A stretch of DNA of 64,000 nucleotides from Nevskia sp. (GTDB lineage Bacteria; Pseudomonadota; Gammaproteobacteria; Nevskiales; Nevskiaceae): the NCBI GenBank assembly GCA_031291075.1, contig JARLJS010000022.1, positions 1 to 64,000 on the forward strand, read 5' to 3'. The position numbers and the translations under genes were made by a program. Under the pieces are notes generated by a model. The model was not told the DNA's origin, ran no database searches, and was given only the letters and a program-made list of their open reading frames with translations. Each line of letters opens with the position of its first letter. Positions within the stretch are counted from its first letter, which is position 1. Shown here in pieces: positions 25,118 through 33,987 of the stretch.

Positions 25118-25243
25118 GTGAGGGGTGAGGAGTGAGGAGTGAGGAGTGAGGAGACAAGCAAAAGCCCGGCTGAAACCACTCTGCGCCTTTTGCTTGTCCC
25201 CTCACAGCGCCCGTAAGGGCGCGACCTCACTCCTCACCCCTCA
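25118..25243. repeat. Long imperfect inverted repeat with GAGGAGT tandem units
   Basis: The left arm (25118-25164) contains four tandem GAGGAGT-like units and ends GACAAGCAAAAG; the right arm begins CTTTTGCTTGTCCCCTCAC at 25187 and ends CTCACTCCTCACCCCTCAC at 25243. The inner 12-bp arms (25153-25164 and 25187-25198) are perfect complements, and the outer ends pair as well, with a GCGCCCGTAAGGGCGC hairpin inserted in the right arm. It sits between the SDR and phosphatase genes and touches the last codons of the latter. It looks like a dispersed repeat rather than a simple terminator. Confidence 0.8.
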
Positions 25244-25933
25244 CCGGTACGTAATGAGATGGCGCCGCGCGCCCTCGAAATGGCTGTGCTCGTTGAGGGT
25301 GCTGAGGTAGACCGACCGCTCGCTGTAGATCAGCTTGGTGACGCCGCAGTTGGCCATGGTCCAGTTGACGCGCGCCATCTCGGCGTCGGCGATGCCAAGC
25401 AGCTTCTGGCAAATGGCAGAGATCGGTCCGCCGGAGGTGAACACCAGCGCGGTGCGCGAAGCGCCGAGCGCGCGCACCAGGTCCTCCAGCGCCTTGCTGC
25501 AGCGCGCCTGGAAGGCACTCCAGGATTCGCTGTACTCGGCATCGTGGCGACCGCTCATCCAGCGCTCCATCGCTTTGCCGAACAGGGCCTGGAAGGCGCG
25601 GCGCGCGTCCGGTGTGCCGGCGAGTTCGGCGGCGAGCTGGGCGTGGTCGGCATAGCGCGGCTCCAGCCGCGCCACCAGTTCGTCGTGGTCGTACTCGTTG
25701 AAGCCGGGCTGTTCCAGGCGTTCCGCGTCCAGGCGCATCGCCGCCAGGCAGGCGTCCGCGGTCTGGCGGTGCCGCCGCATGGTGCCGCTGAGCACCAGGT
25801 CCACCTGCGGCAGCCGCGTGCGCAGCGCCTCGCCCAGCACGCGCGACTGCTCGACGCCGGTGCCGGAGAGCGCGTCGTAGTCGGCCTGGCCGAACGAGGC
25901 CTGGCCGTGCCGGATCAGGTAGACGGCGCCCAT
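25241..25933 (-). CDS. Histidine phosphatase family protein
   Basis: 230 residues. The RHG phospho-acceptor motif is at residues 8-10 (YLIRHGQASF), with a second conserved Arg in GTMRRHRQTAD and the catalytic His late in the sequence replaced in context by SGGPISA, as in several divergent members. It starts 5 bases after the ACAD stop, so the two are co-transcribed. Histidine phosphatases linked to ACAD10/11-type dehydrogenases suggest work on a phosphorylated acyl intermediate (4-hydroxy acid catabolism runs through such a step in mammals), but this is inference. Confidence 0.88.
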   Translation of the reverse strand: MGAVYLIRHGQASFGQADYDALSGTGVEQSRVLGEALRTRLPQVDLVLSGTMRRHRQTADACLAAMRLDAERLEQPGFNEYDHDELVARLEPRYADHAQLAAELAGTPDARRAFQALFGKAMERWMSGRHDAEYSESWSAFQARCSKALEDLVRALGASRTALVFTSGGPISAICQKLLGIADAEMARVNWTMANCGVTKLIYSERSVYLSTLNEHSHFEGARRHLITYR

Positions 25934-25938
25934 GCGGC

Positions 25939-27174
25939 CTATTTCTTCGAGTAGCCGCGCTTGGCCAGCTCGATACGCGCGATCAGGCCCTTGTGCACCT
26001 CGTCCGGACCGTCCGCCAGGCGCAGCGTGCGCGCCTGCACGAAGAAGGCGGTGAGCGGCACGTCGCGCGACACGCCGGCGCCGCCATGAATCTGGATGGC
26101 GTCGTCCACCACTTTCTGCAGCACGTTCGGCGCCACCACCTTGATCGCGGAGATCTCGGTCATGGCGGCGAGCGCACCCACCTTGTCGATCTTCCAGGCG
26201 GCGTACAGGGTCAGCAAGCGCGCCTGGTCGATGGCGATACGCGCCTCGGCCAGCCGCTCGCGGTTGCCGCCCAGGTTGAGGATCTGCTTGCCGAAGGCGG
26301 TGCGCTGCATGCCGCGCTCGATCATCAGGTCCAGGGTCTGCTCCGCCGCGCCGATGCAGCGCATGCAGTGGTGGATGCGGCCCGGGCCGAGCCGGCCCTG
26401 GGCGATCTCGAAGCCCTTGCCGGGGCCGGCGATGACGTTGGACAGCGGCACCCGCACGTTGTTGAAATGCACCTCGCCATGGCCGTGCGGCTCGTCGTAT
26501 TCGCCGAACACCGGCAGCATGCGCGTGATCTTCACGCCGGGTGCGTCCAGCGGCACCAGCACCATCGAGTGCTGGTGGTGGCGGTCCTTGTTCGGGTCGG
26601 CGGTGAGCGCCATGTAGATGGCGATCTTGGCGCGCGGGTCGCCGATGCCGGACGACCACCACTTCTTGCCGTTGAGCACGACATGGTCGCCTTCGACCAC
26701 CGCCGTGGCCTGCATATTGGTGGCGTCGGAGGAGGCGACGTCCGGCTCGGTCATGCAGAACACCGAGCGGATTTCGCCGGCCAGCAGGGGCTTGAGCCAG
26801 CGTTCCTTCTGCTCCTCGCTGCCGTAGCGGTACAGCACCTCCATGTTGCCGGTATCGGGTGCGTTGCAGTTGAAGATTTCCGGCGCCATCAGGCTGCGGC
26901 CGGTTTCCTCGGCGATCGGCGCGTATTCCAGCGTGGTGAGGCCGGCGCCCAGCTTCTCGTCCGGCAGGAACAGGTTCCACAACCCCTCGGCACGCGCCTT
27001 CTGCTTGAGTTGCTCCACCGCCGGCGGAATCTTCCACTGCTGCCAGTCGCCGCCGTGGCGCTGCGCGGCGATGGCGTCCCAGTGCGCGCGCTCGACCGGC
27101 AAGATGTGCTCGCGCATGAAATTCCTGACGCGCTTGGTGTAGTCCTTGGACTTGGGGCTGGCTTCGAAATGCAT
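25939..27174 (-). CDS. Acyl-CoA dehydrogenase (ACAD10/11-like)
   Basis: 411 residues. N-terminal helical domain ([18 protein letters not shown]), FAD-binding [14 protein letters not shown] near 142-155, WWSSG substrate-loop motif and C-terminal [15 protein letters not shown] and [15 protein letters not shown]. These match the ACAD10/ACAD11 branch, which acts on longer or 4-hydroxylated acyl-CoAs together with a phosphotransferase; the neighbouring histidine phosphatase fits such chemistry. Start ATG 27174 has a strong GGAGGAGCGATCC ribosome site. It is divergent from the LysR gene, whose palindrome lies in the 90-base gap. Confidence 0.92.
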   Translation of the reverse strand: MHFEASPKSKDYTKRVRNFMREHILPVERAHWDAIAAQRHGGDWQQWKIPPAVEQLKQKARAEGLWNLFLPDEKLGAGLTTLEYAPIAEETGRSLMAPEIFNCNAPDTGNMEVLYRYGSEEQKERWLKPLLAGEIRSVFCMTEPDVASSDATNMQATAVVEGDHVVLNGKKWWSSGIGDPRAKIAIYMALTADPNKDRHHQHSMVLVPLDAPGVKITRMLPVFGEYDEPHGHGEVHFNNVRVPLSNVIAGPGKGFEIAQGRLGPGRIHHCMRCIGAAEQTLDLMIERGMQRTAFGKQILNLGGNRERLAEARIAIDQARLLTLYAAWKIDKVGALAAMTEISAIKVVAPNVLQKVVDDAIQIHGGAGVSRDVPLTAFFVQARTLRLADGPDEVHKGLIARIELAKRGYSKK

Positions 27175-27250
27175 GGATCGCTCCTCCGCTGGAGCGACCA
27201 TTCTGGACCTGGCCGTATAATTCATGAAGTGATACTTTTGCATCTAAGAT

Positions 27251-27267
27251 CATGAATATAATTCATG
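27251..27267. promoter_or_regulatory. Palindrome over the LysR start codon
   Basis: CATGAATATAATTCATG, arms of 7 bp around a 3-base centre; its last three bases are the ATG of the LysR gene. A further half-site, ATTCATGA, lies at 27220-27227, about 30 bases upstream, which places two related sites in the divergent promoter as expected for LysR activation plus self-repression. The surrounding AT-rich sequence probably holds both promoters. Confidence 0.7.
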
Positions 27268-28185
27268 GATAAATCCGTCGACGTGCCGCGCCTGCTGCGC
27301 CTGGACCTGAACCTGTTCCGGGTGTTCGACGTGGTCTACCGCGAGCGAAATCTCACCCGCGCCGCGGCGGTGCTGTCGCTGAGCCAGTCGGCGGTGAGCC
27401 ACTCCCTGGCCAGGCTGCGCGAGGTGCTGCAGGACCCGCTGTTCGTGCGCCGCGGCCGCGGCGTGGCGCCGACGCCGCGGGCCGAGCAGCTCGCGCCGGC
27501 GGTGCAGCAGGCGCTGGCCGCCTTGCGGCAGGGCCTGCAGCGTGGCCGCGCCTTCGATCCCGCCCACGACCTGACCCGTCTGCGGCTGGCGATGCACGAG
27601 GAGCTGGAGCCCAACCTGCTGCCGGCGGTGTTCGAACGCCTGCGGGTGGCGGCGCCGGCCGCGGCCATCGCCAGCGTGCGGCTGGACCGCGCCAACCTCA
27701 AGGCCGACCTGGCCGCCGGCCGCGTCGACTTGGCCATCGACGTGGCCCAGGTCACCGAGCCCGAGCTGCGCCACGAGCCGCTGCTACAGGATTCGCTGTG
27801 CGTGGTGTCGGCGGCGGCGCGGCGCCGGCTGGATTTCGACTCGTACATGGCCGCGCAGCACATCGCCGTCTCCTCGCGCCGCACCGGCCCGGCGATGGAG
27901 GACTTCATGTTCGGCCGCCAGGGCCTGCAGCGGCAGATCGTGCTGCGCTGCCAGCATTACGAGAGCGCCTGCCGCATCGCCGCCGCCTCCGACCTGCTGC
28001 TCACCATTCCGCGCCGCAATGCCGAGTCGCTGCGCACGGCCGCGCTGCGGCTGTGGCGCATGCCCCTGGAACTGCCGCCGATCGAACTGCACCTGTACTG
28101 GCATCGCCAGGCGGAGCTGGAACCGGCCACGCTGTGGCTGCGCTCGGAACTGCGGGCGCTGGCGGGAAAGAACAGCGGGCGGTGA
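27265..28185 (+). CDS. LysR-family transcriptional regulator
   Basis: 306 residues. The N-terminal winged helix (LNLFRVFDVVYRERNLTRAA, then LSLSQSAVSHSLARLRE) is canonical; residues 95-300 are the periplasmic-binding-like effector domain with SVRLDRANLKADLAAGRVDLAID. The pattern resembles NodD/LinR-type LysR proteins that sense aromatic or lipid-like molecules. It is divergent from the ACAD-phosphatase-SDR genes and probably controls them. Confidence 0.93.
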   Translation: MDKSVDVPRLLRLDLNLFRVFDVVYRERNLTRAAAVLSLSQSAVSHSLARLREVLQDPLFVRRGRGVAPTPRAEQLAPAVQQALAALRQGLQRGRAFDPAHDLTRLRLAMHEELEPNLLPAVFERLRVAAPAAAIASVRLDRANLKADLAAGRVDLAIDVAQVTEPELRHEPLLQDSLCVVSAAARRRLDFDSYMAAQHIAVSSRRTGPAMEDFMFGRQGLQRQIVLRCQHYESACRIAAASDLLLTIPRRNAESLRTAALRLWRMPLELPPIELHLYWHRQAELEPATLWLRSELRALAGKNSGR

Positions 28186-28192
28186 CCGGCTT

Positions 28193-30112
28193 CTACGCCG
28201 CCGCCCGCAACGGCACCACAGCCGGGGCCATGGCGGCTTCGGCCGCGTGGTCCTTCGCCCGCAGCACGCGGCCGAAGCGCTCGTGCGCGTAGGCGGGGGT
28301 ATAGGCGCCCTCGTTCCAGGCCAGCTTGCCGGCGATCATCACCTGCGTCACCACGCCCTGCGGACGGTTCACCAGCTGCTTGCATTCGAACAGGTCGCGG
28401 TGGATGTATTCGATGGTGGATTCCGGTTGCCAGTGCTGCAACGCCGCCGGGTCCACCACGCAGAGGTCGGCCTGGACACCCGGCGCCAGCAGGCCGGCGT
28501 TGATGCCGAAGAATTCGGCCGGGGCCTGGGTCATGCGGTGCACGGCGGTCGCCACCCGCTGCAGGCCGTCGGCCTGCGCGATCTGCAGCGTGCGCAGGTT
28601 GCCGTCGTAGAACGCCATGTTGGTGATGTGGGCGCCGGAATCGTTGAAGCCGGGCAGGGTCAGCGGGTGGAACAGCAGCTCCTTCACCACCGCCGGGTCG
28701 CGGTTGGCGGTGGTGGTGGTCCAGCGCAGCCCGGTGTCCCACCGCCGCAGCAGGTGCAGCACGAAGTCGGCCTCGTCGCCGATCGGGCTGGGGCAGGCGC
28801 GGAAGAAGGCTTCCTCCTGCTCGTCCCGGGCACCTTGTCCGTCCGCTTGCCAGCGCCGCAGGCGGTCGTAGGCGGCCTGCAGAGTCTGGCCCTGCCAGCT
28901 TGCCAGCGGGCAGCCGTCCACGACCATGTCGTCCAGGCGGCGGCTCAGCACCATGTCCTCACGCCCGAGCAGGCGCTTGAGGTTGGCGAGGTTGAGGCCG
29001 CGCTTGCCCTTGAACCACATGGCGCGGAAGGCGCGTATGTACTGCGGATCGTTGAGGATGCGCAGGCGCCCCTCGCGGTCCTCCAGGTCGCACTCGTTGA
29101 GCAGGCGCAGCTCCGGGATCTCCTCGGCGATCGGCGTGATCATGCCGTCGCTCCACAGCTTGAACGGCGCCGACAAGGCCTGGAAGCGGAACAGGCCGCC
29201 GACCGCCTTTGAATTGAGCAGGCGCAGCAGCGCGAGGCCGAGCCTGGCGAGCGAGCGGTTGGTATGCAGGTCGATCACCGCCACCGCGGTGGTGCGCAGC
29301 GTGCGGCCGTAGAGCCGGCCGCTGGTGAGGAGGAACGTGCGCAGGGTCTGCAGCGGGCTGTCCTTCGGCGGCGTCGCCTGCCAGACGCGATTCCAGCGCC
29401 GCACAATGCCGGTGAGGCGCTTCAGCTCGGCGAAGGAGGCGAACTGGGTGGGGATCTGCTTGCGCGTGTTGGGCTGGTTGGCGAGGTAGTGGAAGGGCAG
29501 GGCGTCAGTGGAAAAGCCGGCGTAGCCCTGCTCCATGCCCTGTTCCAGCAGCGCGGCCATGCGGTCGAGCTCGGCTGGGCCGGGGTCGCGCGCCACCGAC
29601 TGCTGCAGGCCCATCGCCTCGATGCGCAGCATCGAGTGCGGGATCAGCGGCACCACGTTGGGGCCGAGGTGCAGTTTCTGGAAGTGATCGAGGTAGGCGC
29701 CGGAATCGTTCCAGTGGACGACGTCGCCGACCTTGCGCAGCACGTGCTTGGGCACGTTCTCCACCCGCGCGAAGCAGTCGACGATGGGGTCGTCGCCGCC
29801 GCGGCGCTGGTTGCCGTAGGCCAGGCCCAGCGAGCAGTTGCTCATCACCACCGTGGTGGTGCCGTGCCGCACCACTTCGGGCAGCTCGGGTGCCAGTTCC
29901 ACTTCCAGGTCGAGATGGGTGTGGATGTCGAGCAGTCCGGGCATCAGCCAGCGGCCGCTGCAGTCGATGGTCTGTGCCCCGGCGGGCACCGGCAGATCTC
30001 TGCCCATCGCGGCGACGCGGCCGTCGCGCACCGTTACGTCCATGACCTGTGGCGGCCGGTCGCGGCCGTCGAACACGGTCGCGTTGCGGAACAGGGTGGC
30101 GGATGCGGTCAT
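28193..30112 (-). CDS. N-acyl-D-amino-acid deacylase / D-aminoacylase family amidohydrolase
   Basis: 639 residues, TIM-barrel metal-dependent amidohydrolase. The first metal motif is DIHTHLD near residue 65, a Cys ligand characteristic of D-aminoacylases is in SNCSLG near 90, and the later Asp is in FNDSGAH near 530. The family strips acyl groups from N-acyl-D-amino acids or acts on hydantoin-like compounds. It is longer than E. coli-type enzymes (about 480-540) because of an insertion around 230-420. No signal peptide. It converges with the LysR gene, 7 bases apart. Substrate is unproven. Confidence 0.85.
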   Translation of the reverse strand: MTASATLFRNATVFDGRDRPPQVMDVTVRDGRVAAMGRDLPVPAGAQTIDCSGRWLMPGLLDIHTHLDLEVELAPELPEVVRHGTTTVVMSNCSLGLAYGNQRRGGDDPIVDCFARVENVPKHVLRKVGDVVHWNDSGAYLDHFQKLHLGPNVVPLIPHSMLRIEAMGLQQSVARDPGPAELDRMAALLEQGMEQGYAGFSTDALPFHYLANQPNTRKQIPTQFASFAELKRLTGIVRRWNRVWQATPPKDSPLQTLRTFLLTSGRLYGRTLRTTAVAVIDLHTNRSLARLGLALLRLLNSKAVGGLFRFQALSAPFKLWSDGMITPIAEEIPELRLLNECDLEDREGRLRILNDPQYIRAFRAMWFKGKRGLNLANLKRLLGREDMVLSRRLDDMVVDGCPLASWQGQTLQAAYDRLRRWQADGQGARDEQEEAFFRACPSPIGDEADFVLHLLRRWDTGLRWTTTTANRDPAVVKELLFHPLTLPGFNDSGAHITNMAFYDGNLRTLQIAQADGLQRVATAVHRMTQAPAEFFGINAGLLAPGVQADLCVVDPAALQHWQPESTIEYIHRDLFECKQLVNRPQGVVTQVMIAGKLAWNEGAYTPAYAHERFGRVLRAKDHAAEAAMAPAVVPLRAAA

Positions 30113-30212
30113 GGCGGCGGCCTCGGCACGATTGAGTTATTTTTCACTATACGGGCCGCCGGCCCGGGGGCGGATAGGAAGATTGGCCTAATGGCCAGGA
30201 TTCAACGGGTTC

Positions 30213-30650
30213 CTAGGGTATTTCGTCCAGCAGCGCCTCGATGATCGGGCAGCCTTTCACTTCGCCGCGTCCCGAACAGTGCGCCGCGTGATGGGCCAGG
30301 ATCGAACGCATCCGTTCCAGTTCGCGGATGCGGCTCTCCAGGTCGGCCACGCGCTTCTCGGCGATGGACTTGATGCCGGCGCGGTCGTGGCCGTCCTCGG
30401 TGAGGCGCAGCAGCTCGGCGATGTCCTCCAGCGAGAAGCCCAGGGCCTTGGCGCGCCGGATGAAGCGCAGGCGCTGGGCGTCGGCTTCGTCGTAGAGACG
30501 ATAGCCGGCCGCGGTGCGCGGCGCCGGGGGCAGCAGGCCCTGGCGCTCGTAGAAGCGCACCGTGTCGATGTTCACCCCGGCGGACCTGGCCAGGCGCCCG
30601 ATGGTGAAAGGCCCCGGCCGTGCCGGATGCGGGCTGGCGGCACGGGGCAT
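30213..30650 (-). CDS. MerR-family regulator, metal-responsive type
   Basis: 145 residues. MerR winged helix TIGRLARSAGVNIDTVRFYERQGLL near 15-40, a coiled dimer helix (KSIAEKRVADLESRIRELERM) and a C-terminal loop with two Cys spaced as in CSGRGEVKGC, resembling CueR/ZntR metal loops. It has a 10-20 residue Pro/Ala-rich N-terminal extension. The ribosome site AGGAG overlaps the stop of the DUF1302 gene upstream, so both lie on one transcript. No metal exporter or chaperone gene is close by, so its target is not obvious. Confidence 0.9.
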   Translation of the reverse strand: MPRAASPHPARPGPFTIGRLARSAGVNIDTVRFYERQGLLPPAPRTAAGYRLYDEADAQRLRFIRRAKALGFSLEDIAELLRLTEDGHDRAGIKSIAEKRVADLESRIRELERMRSILAHHAAHCSGRGEVKGCPIIEALLDEIP

Positions 30651-30662
30651 GCGCGGTGGCTC

Positions 30663-33161
30663 CTAGAACTGGTACTTGACGAAGGCCTGGGCGAAGTCGC
30701 GGTCCGACAGCACGTTCTGGTCGCCGCCGCCCCAGTACCAGGTGTAGCCGAGGTTGAGCGACAGCGAGGCCTTGTAGCGGAACTCGTAGAGCGTATCCAC
30801 TTCCTTGCGGCCGCCCACGAACTCGAACGCCGGTCCCGGCGAGATGCCCTGCACGTCATGGGCGAACAGGATGGTCGGGTGGATGCCGATGTTGGGCAGC
30901 ACGTTTTCGTAGCTGCCCAACACCACGAAGCGGTAGCCCCAGGCGAAGGACTTCACGAAATCGCCGATCGGCTGCTGGTGCGGGTTGAAGCGCAGGCCGT
31001 CGGGACCGTAGGAACAGTCAGGGATGTTGGAGCAGGCCAGCCGCGAACGGTCGGCGCCGGTGCCGTCGGCGCCGGCGGTGGCGGACAACGGCGTGTTGGG
31101 GCCGTTGATCTGCAGCGCGTCGTGGGCCGGCAGGTCCGGCACGATGTCGCTGCCCACTTCGCCCAGCACGATGATCTGGTCGGCGCCGAAGGGGTTGTCC
31201 GAAGCGCCCAGCACGCGTGTCACGCCCAGGTCCAGCTTGACCAGCTGGTAGCGCTCGTAGCCACGGATGTAGCCGGGATTGCTCTGGTTGAGCGGCTTGG
31301 ACAGGTCGGTCGACGGGTTCTCGCCGACGATGCCGCCGCGGTACGGAATGACGAAGTTGGGGAAGGAGCGCGCCGAGCCCGGCGCCGCGCCCAGGCCGAG
31401 CAGGTTGAAGGTGTCGTTGTAGGCGCCGGGTGTGCCCTTGCTGTCGATCACGTAGTCGCTGCTGCCGGCCGAGCCGATGCTGCCGTTGGCCATGTTGGCG
31501 ATGTTCAACCCGCCGGTGCCCAGGCAGTGGATGCTGGCCTCGTTGCAGCGGGTGAGCGCGGGACCGGCGGCGGCGAATTCCAGGTCGCCGATCGACACCT
31601 GCATCGGCAGATTCGGGCGGTAGGCCACTTCGCCCTGCACCGAGTAGTCGCCGACGGTGGTGCTGAAGCTGGTGCCGAGCAGGTCGATGTTCTCCGGGTA
31701 CTCGAGGAACAGGTAGCCGGTGCTGAGCGGCACCGCGTCGCTCTTCTTCTTGCTCAGCAGCCCGTGCAGGGCGGGGATGCCGGGGCAGTCGAGCAGGAAG
31801 CTGACCGGGTCGGTGGCGTCGTTGTGGCGCGGGTTGCCTTCGCGGCGGGCGCAGCTGTCCTGCACCGCGAAGAAGCCTAGATAAGGCAGGCGCGAGTGGT
31901 AGTGCTCGTAATACACCGCCATGTCGGTGCCGTTGTTGAGCCAGTCGGCGTAGTAGTCGAGCTTGACGCCGTACTGGCCGGCGGTGCGCGGGTTCAGGTC
32001 GGGCGAGCGTCCGGCGTAGGCGGTAAGGTAGGTGACCTGGCCCAGCGGGCTGTCCAGGGGCGTCCCGATGCCGTTGGGATCGTCGTTGGTGCTGCCGAAG
32101 CTGAGGTTGGCGCTGCGGATGGCGTTGTAGGTGCCGACGTCGTTGCTGGAGAAGTAGCTGCCGGGCGCCGGCGCCTCCAGCGGCTTCCACTCGAGCTGGT
32201 AGAAGCCTTCCATGGTGGTGTTCGGCAGCGGCTCGAAGCTGAGGAACACCATGTTGAGCGGCGTGAAATCCTCTTCGAGCTGGTTGCCGATGCGGTAGAA
32301 GTTGTTGCCGTTGATCGGGTTGGCCTGGTTGATGCTGTTGAACACCAGGGTGGTGCTTTCGCCCCAGTTCACCACCTGCCGGCCAAGCTTGACGGTCAGC
32401 TTCTTGTCGTCGGTGAACGGGATCGGCAGCTTGCCGTAGACATAGCTGTCGAGGTACTGCAGGTTGGTGCCGACCTGCTTGAGCACGGCCGGATCGGTGC
32501 GCTTGGTGCGCTCGTACGCGCCCACGCCATACAGCTTCTGCGACAGCAGCGGGATATTCCCGTACAGCGGCGAGGCCGGCAGGATCAGGTTGGACAGCCC
32601 CGGCACCGGCGAGCCGATGCGGCCCACCGACTTCTGGTTCTGCGGCGTGATGATGTCCGGATGCCGGTCGTTGAAGTCGTCGTTGACGAAATCGTAGAAA
32701 TACAGCAGGCGTCCGAAGAACCCGAAGTCCTTCCAGGTCAGCGTCAGGTCCGGCGTGACCTTGACCGGCGCCTGGAAGATGCTGCCCTTGTTGTAGTTCA
32801 GGTCGCCGTCGTCGTGGGCCATGGTGTAGGCGCCCGGCACGTCCGCCAGGCGCTGGGCCGGATACGACTGCGTGCGGTACACGCCCTGGCACTGCTGGTA
32901 GAGGATCAGGCCGGCGGAACCGCGGCCGGTGCTGCAGGCCGTCGGGTTGAGGTCGGCCTTGCCGATGAGGTCGACGTTCTGGCCCTGGGTGCGCAGGCCG
33001 ACACCGGCGGTGGCGGTGGTGTTCAGCACCCCGTGGATGCTGTCGTCGCCTCCCAGCGGCACGTTGAAGTCGATCGCCTGCGCCGCCGGGGGCGCAGCCA
33101 GCAGGCCGGCGCCCAGCAGCGCCGGCAAAACAAACCCCGCATGAATCCCTCTAAGCCGCAT
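30663..33161 (-). CDS. DUF1302 outer-membrane protein
   Basis: 832 residues with a signal peptide (residues 1-29, cleavage after PAAQA). The mature part alternates beta strands of a porin-like barrel, with regions such as LTWKDFGFFGRLLYFYDF and VKLGRQVVNWGE typical of DUF1302; it ends in Phe (FVKYQF), as expected for BAM-inserted barrels. DUF1302 and DUF1329 proteins occur together in gammaproteobacteria that use hydrophobic substrates and are thought to take part in lipid or hydrocarbon transfer across the envelope. The DUF1329 partner is at 35513-36856. Four Cys in the loops near 75-90 and 435-450 could form disulfides. Ribosome site GGAGG is clear. Confidence 0.93.
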   Translation of the reverse strand: MRLRGIHAGFVLPALLGAGLLAAPPAAQAIDFNVPLGGDDSIHGVLNTTATAGVGLRTQGQNVDLIGKADLNPTACSTGRGSAGLILYQQCQGVYRTQSYPAQRLADVPGAYTMAHDDGDLNYNKGSIFQAPVKVTPDLTLTWKDFGFFGRLLYFYDFVNDDFNDRHPDIITPQNQKSVGRIGSPVPGLSNLILPASPLYGNIPLLSQKLYGVGAYERTKRTDPAVLKQVGTNLQYLDSYVYGKLPIPFTDDKKLTVKLGRQVVNWGESTTLVFNSINQANPINGNNFYRIGNQLEEDFTPLNMVFLSFEPLPNTTMEGFYQLEWKPLEAPAPGSYFSSNDVGTYNAIRSANLSFGSTNDDPNGIGTPLDSPLGQVTYLTAYAGRSPDLNPRTAGQYGVKLDYYADWLNNGTDMAVYYEHYHSRLPYLGFFAVQDSCARREGNPRHNDATDPVSFLLDCPGIPALHGLLSKKKSDAVPLSTGYLFLEYPENIDLLGTSFSTTVGDYSVQGEVAYRPNLPMQVSIGDLEFAAAGPALTRCNEASIHCLGTGGLNIANMANGSIGSAGSSDYVIDSKGTPGAYNDTFNLLGLGAAPGSARSFPNFVIPYRGGIVGENPSTDLSKPLNQSNPGYIRGYERYQLVKLDLGVTRVLGASDNPFGADQIIVLGEVGSDIVPDLPAHDALQINGPNTPLSATAGADGTGADRSRLACSNIPDCSYGPDGLRFNPHQQPIGDFVKSFAWGYRFVVLGSYENVLPNIGIHPTILFAHDVQGISPGPAFEFVGGRKEVDTLYEFRYKASLSLNLGYTWYWGGGDQNVLSDRDFAQAFVKYQF

Positions 33162-33496
33162 TGCTCGCGCCTCCGCATGAATCGTTATCTAATTTTCTTT
33201 TATATGGCGGCCGTGAACGCCCGCCATGCCGGCTTTAAGCCGCCATACCATGGCGCATCTTGCCGAATCATTCCGGTGTGTCAAGCGCCCGGATGCCCGT
33301 GCCGCCTGCGCAGTCAAGGGATCGGCGCGCGTGCGCCCCCGCTCCGGGGCGCGTCAAATCCGGCCCACGCCTTGAGGGAACAGGGTCTTGCAAGGCGGGG
33401 CGCTGCGGGAGATCGTCCCCGGCGAATGGCGTGCCGGTCAGCCGGTGCGCGCGCGACGGCAGGCCTGTGCTGACTAGCGCGGCGCGGCCACGGCGC
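33162..33496. other. Intergenic region upstream of DUF1302
   Basis: No gene supported. Near 33195-33245 the sequence ATGGCGG ... CCGCCAT forms an inverted repeat beside an AT-rich stretch (AATTTTCTTTTATATGG); this is the likely promoter and regulator site of the DUF1302 gene on the minus strand. The rest is GC-rich with no open frame of convincing composition. Confidence 0.4.
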
Positions 33497-33958
33497 TCAG
33501 GTGGTGGCGGAGAGACGGCTCGCCAGCAATGCCGCCAGCTCCGGCAAGGCGGCGCCGACCTCGTTTTCGGCATCGCCGCGCAGGCGGCCGTAAAGCGATT
33601 TCACGGCGCCGTTCTGGACCCGCGCGACCCGGGCATCGGCCACGCCCAGCAGGGCGTCCACCGCGGCGCCGGAGCGCCCGCGCAGGAAGCCGGCAAAGTC
33701 CGCCCGCCCCGCGCCGGACACGGCCACGAAGTCCTGGTAGAGCGGATCCAGCGCCGTCACGAAATCCGGCAGTAACACCTGCATGGCACGCTGCAGGATG
33801 TCCGGCCGCGCCGTCTTGAGCATCGCCATGCCGGTCTTCACCGCCGCCCCGCGCAGGCCGCCGCGGGCCGCGATGCGCCGCTCGGTGAGCTGCACGCAGT
33901 CCGCCACCAGCGCATCTTTGTGCGCCGCAGCCAATACAATATCCGCCAAGCTCGGCAT
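33497..33958 (-). CDS. Conserved small helical protein, unknown function
   Basis: 153 residues starting MPSLADIVLAAAHKDALVADC, all-helical in pattern with many Ala and Leu and no membrane segment. An internal stretch (KTGMAMLKTARPDILQRAMQVLLPDFVTAL) is strongly amphipathic. The arrangement recalls small families (DUF6918) found beside genes of unrelated function; I cannot confirm the name. It is divergent from the ABC1 kinase, with starts 29 bases apart, so they share a regulatory region. Confidence 0.7.
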   Translation of the reverse strand: MPSLADIVLAAAHKDALVADCVQLTERRIAARGGLRGAAVKTGMAMLKTARPDILQRAMQVLLPDFVTALDPLYQDFVAVSGAGRADFAGFLRGRSGAAVDALLGVADARVARVQNGAVKSLYGRLRGDAENEVGAALPELAALLASRLSATT

Positions 33959-33987
33959 TTTCGATTCAACCCCGGACACGCAACGCA

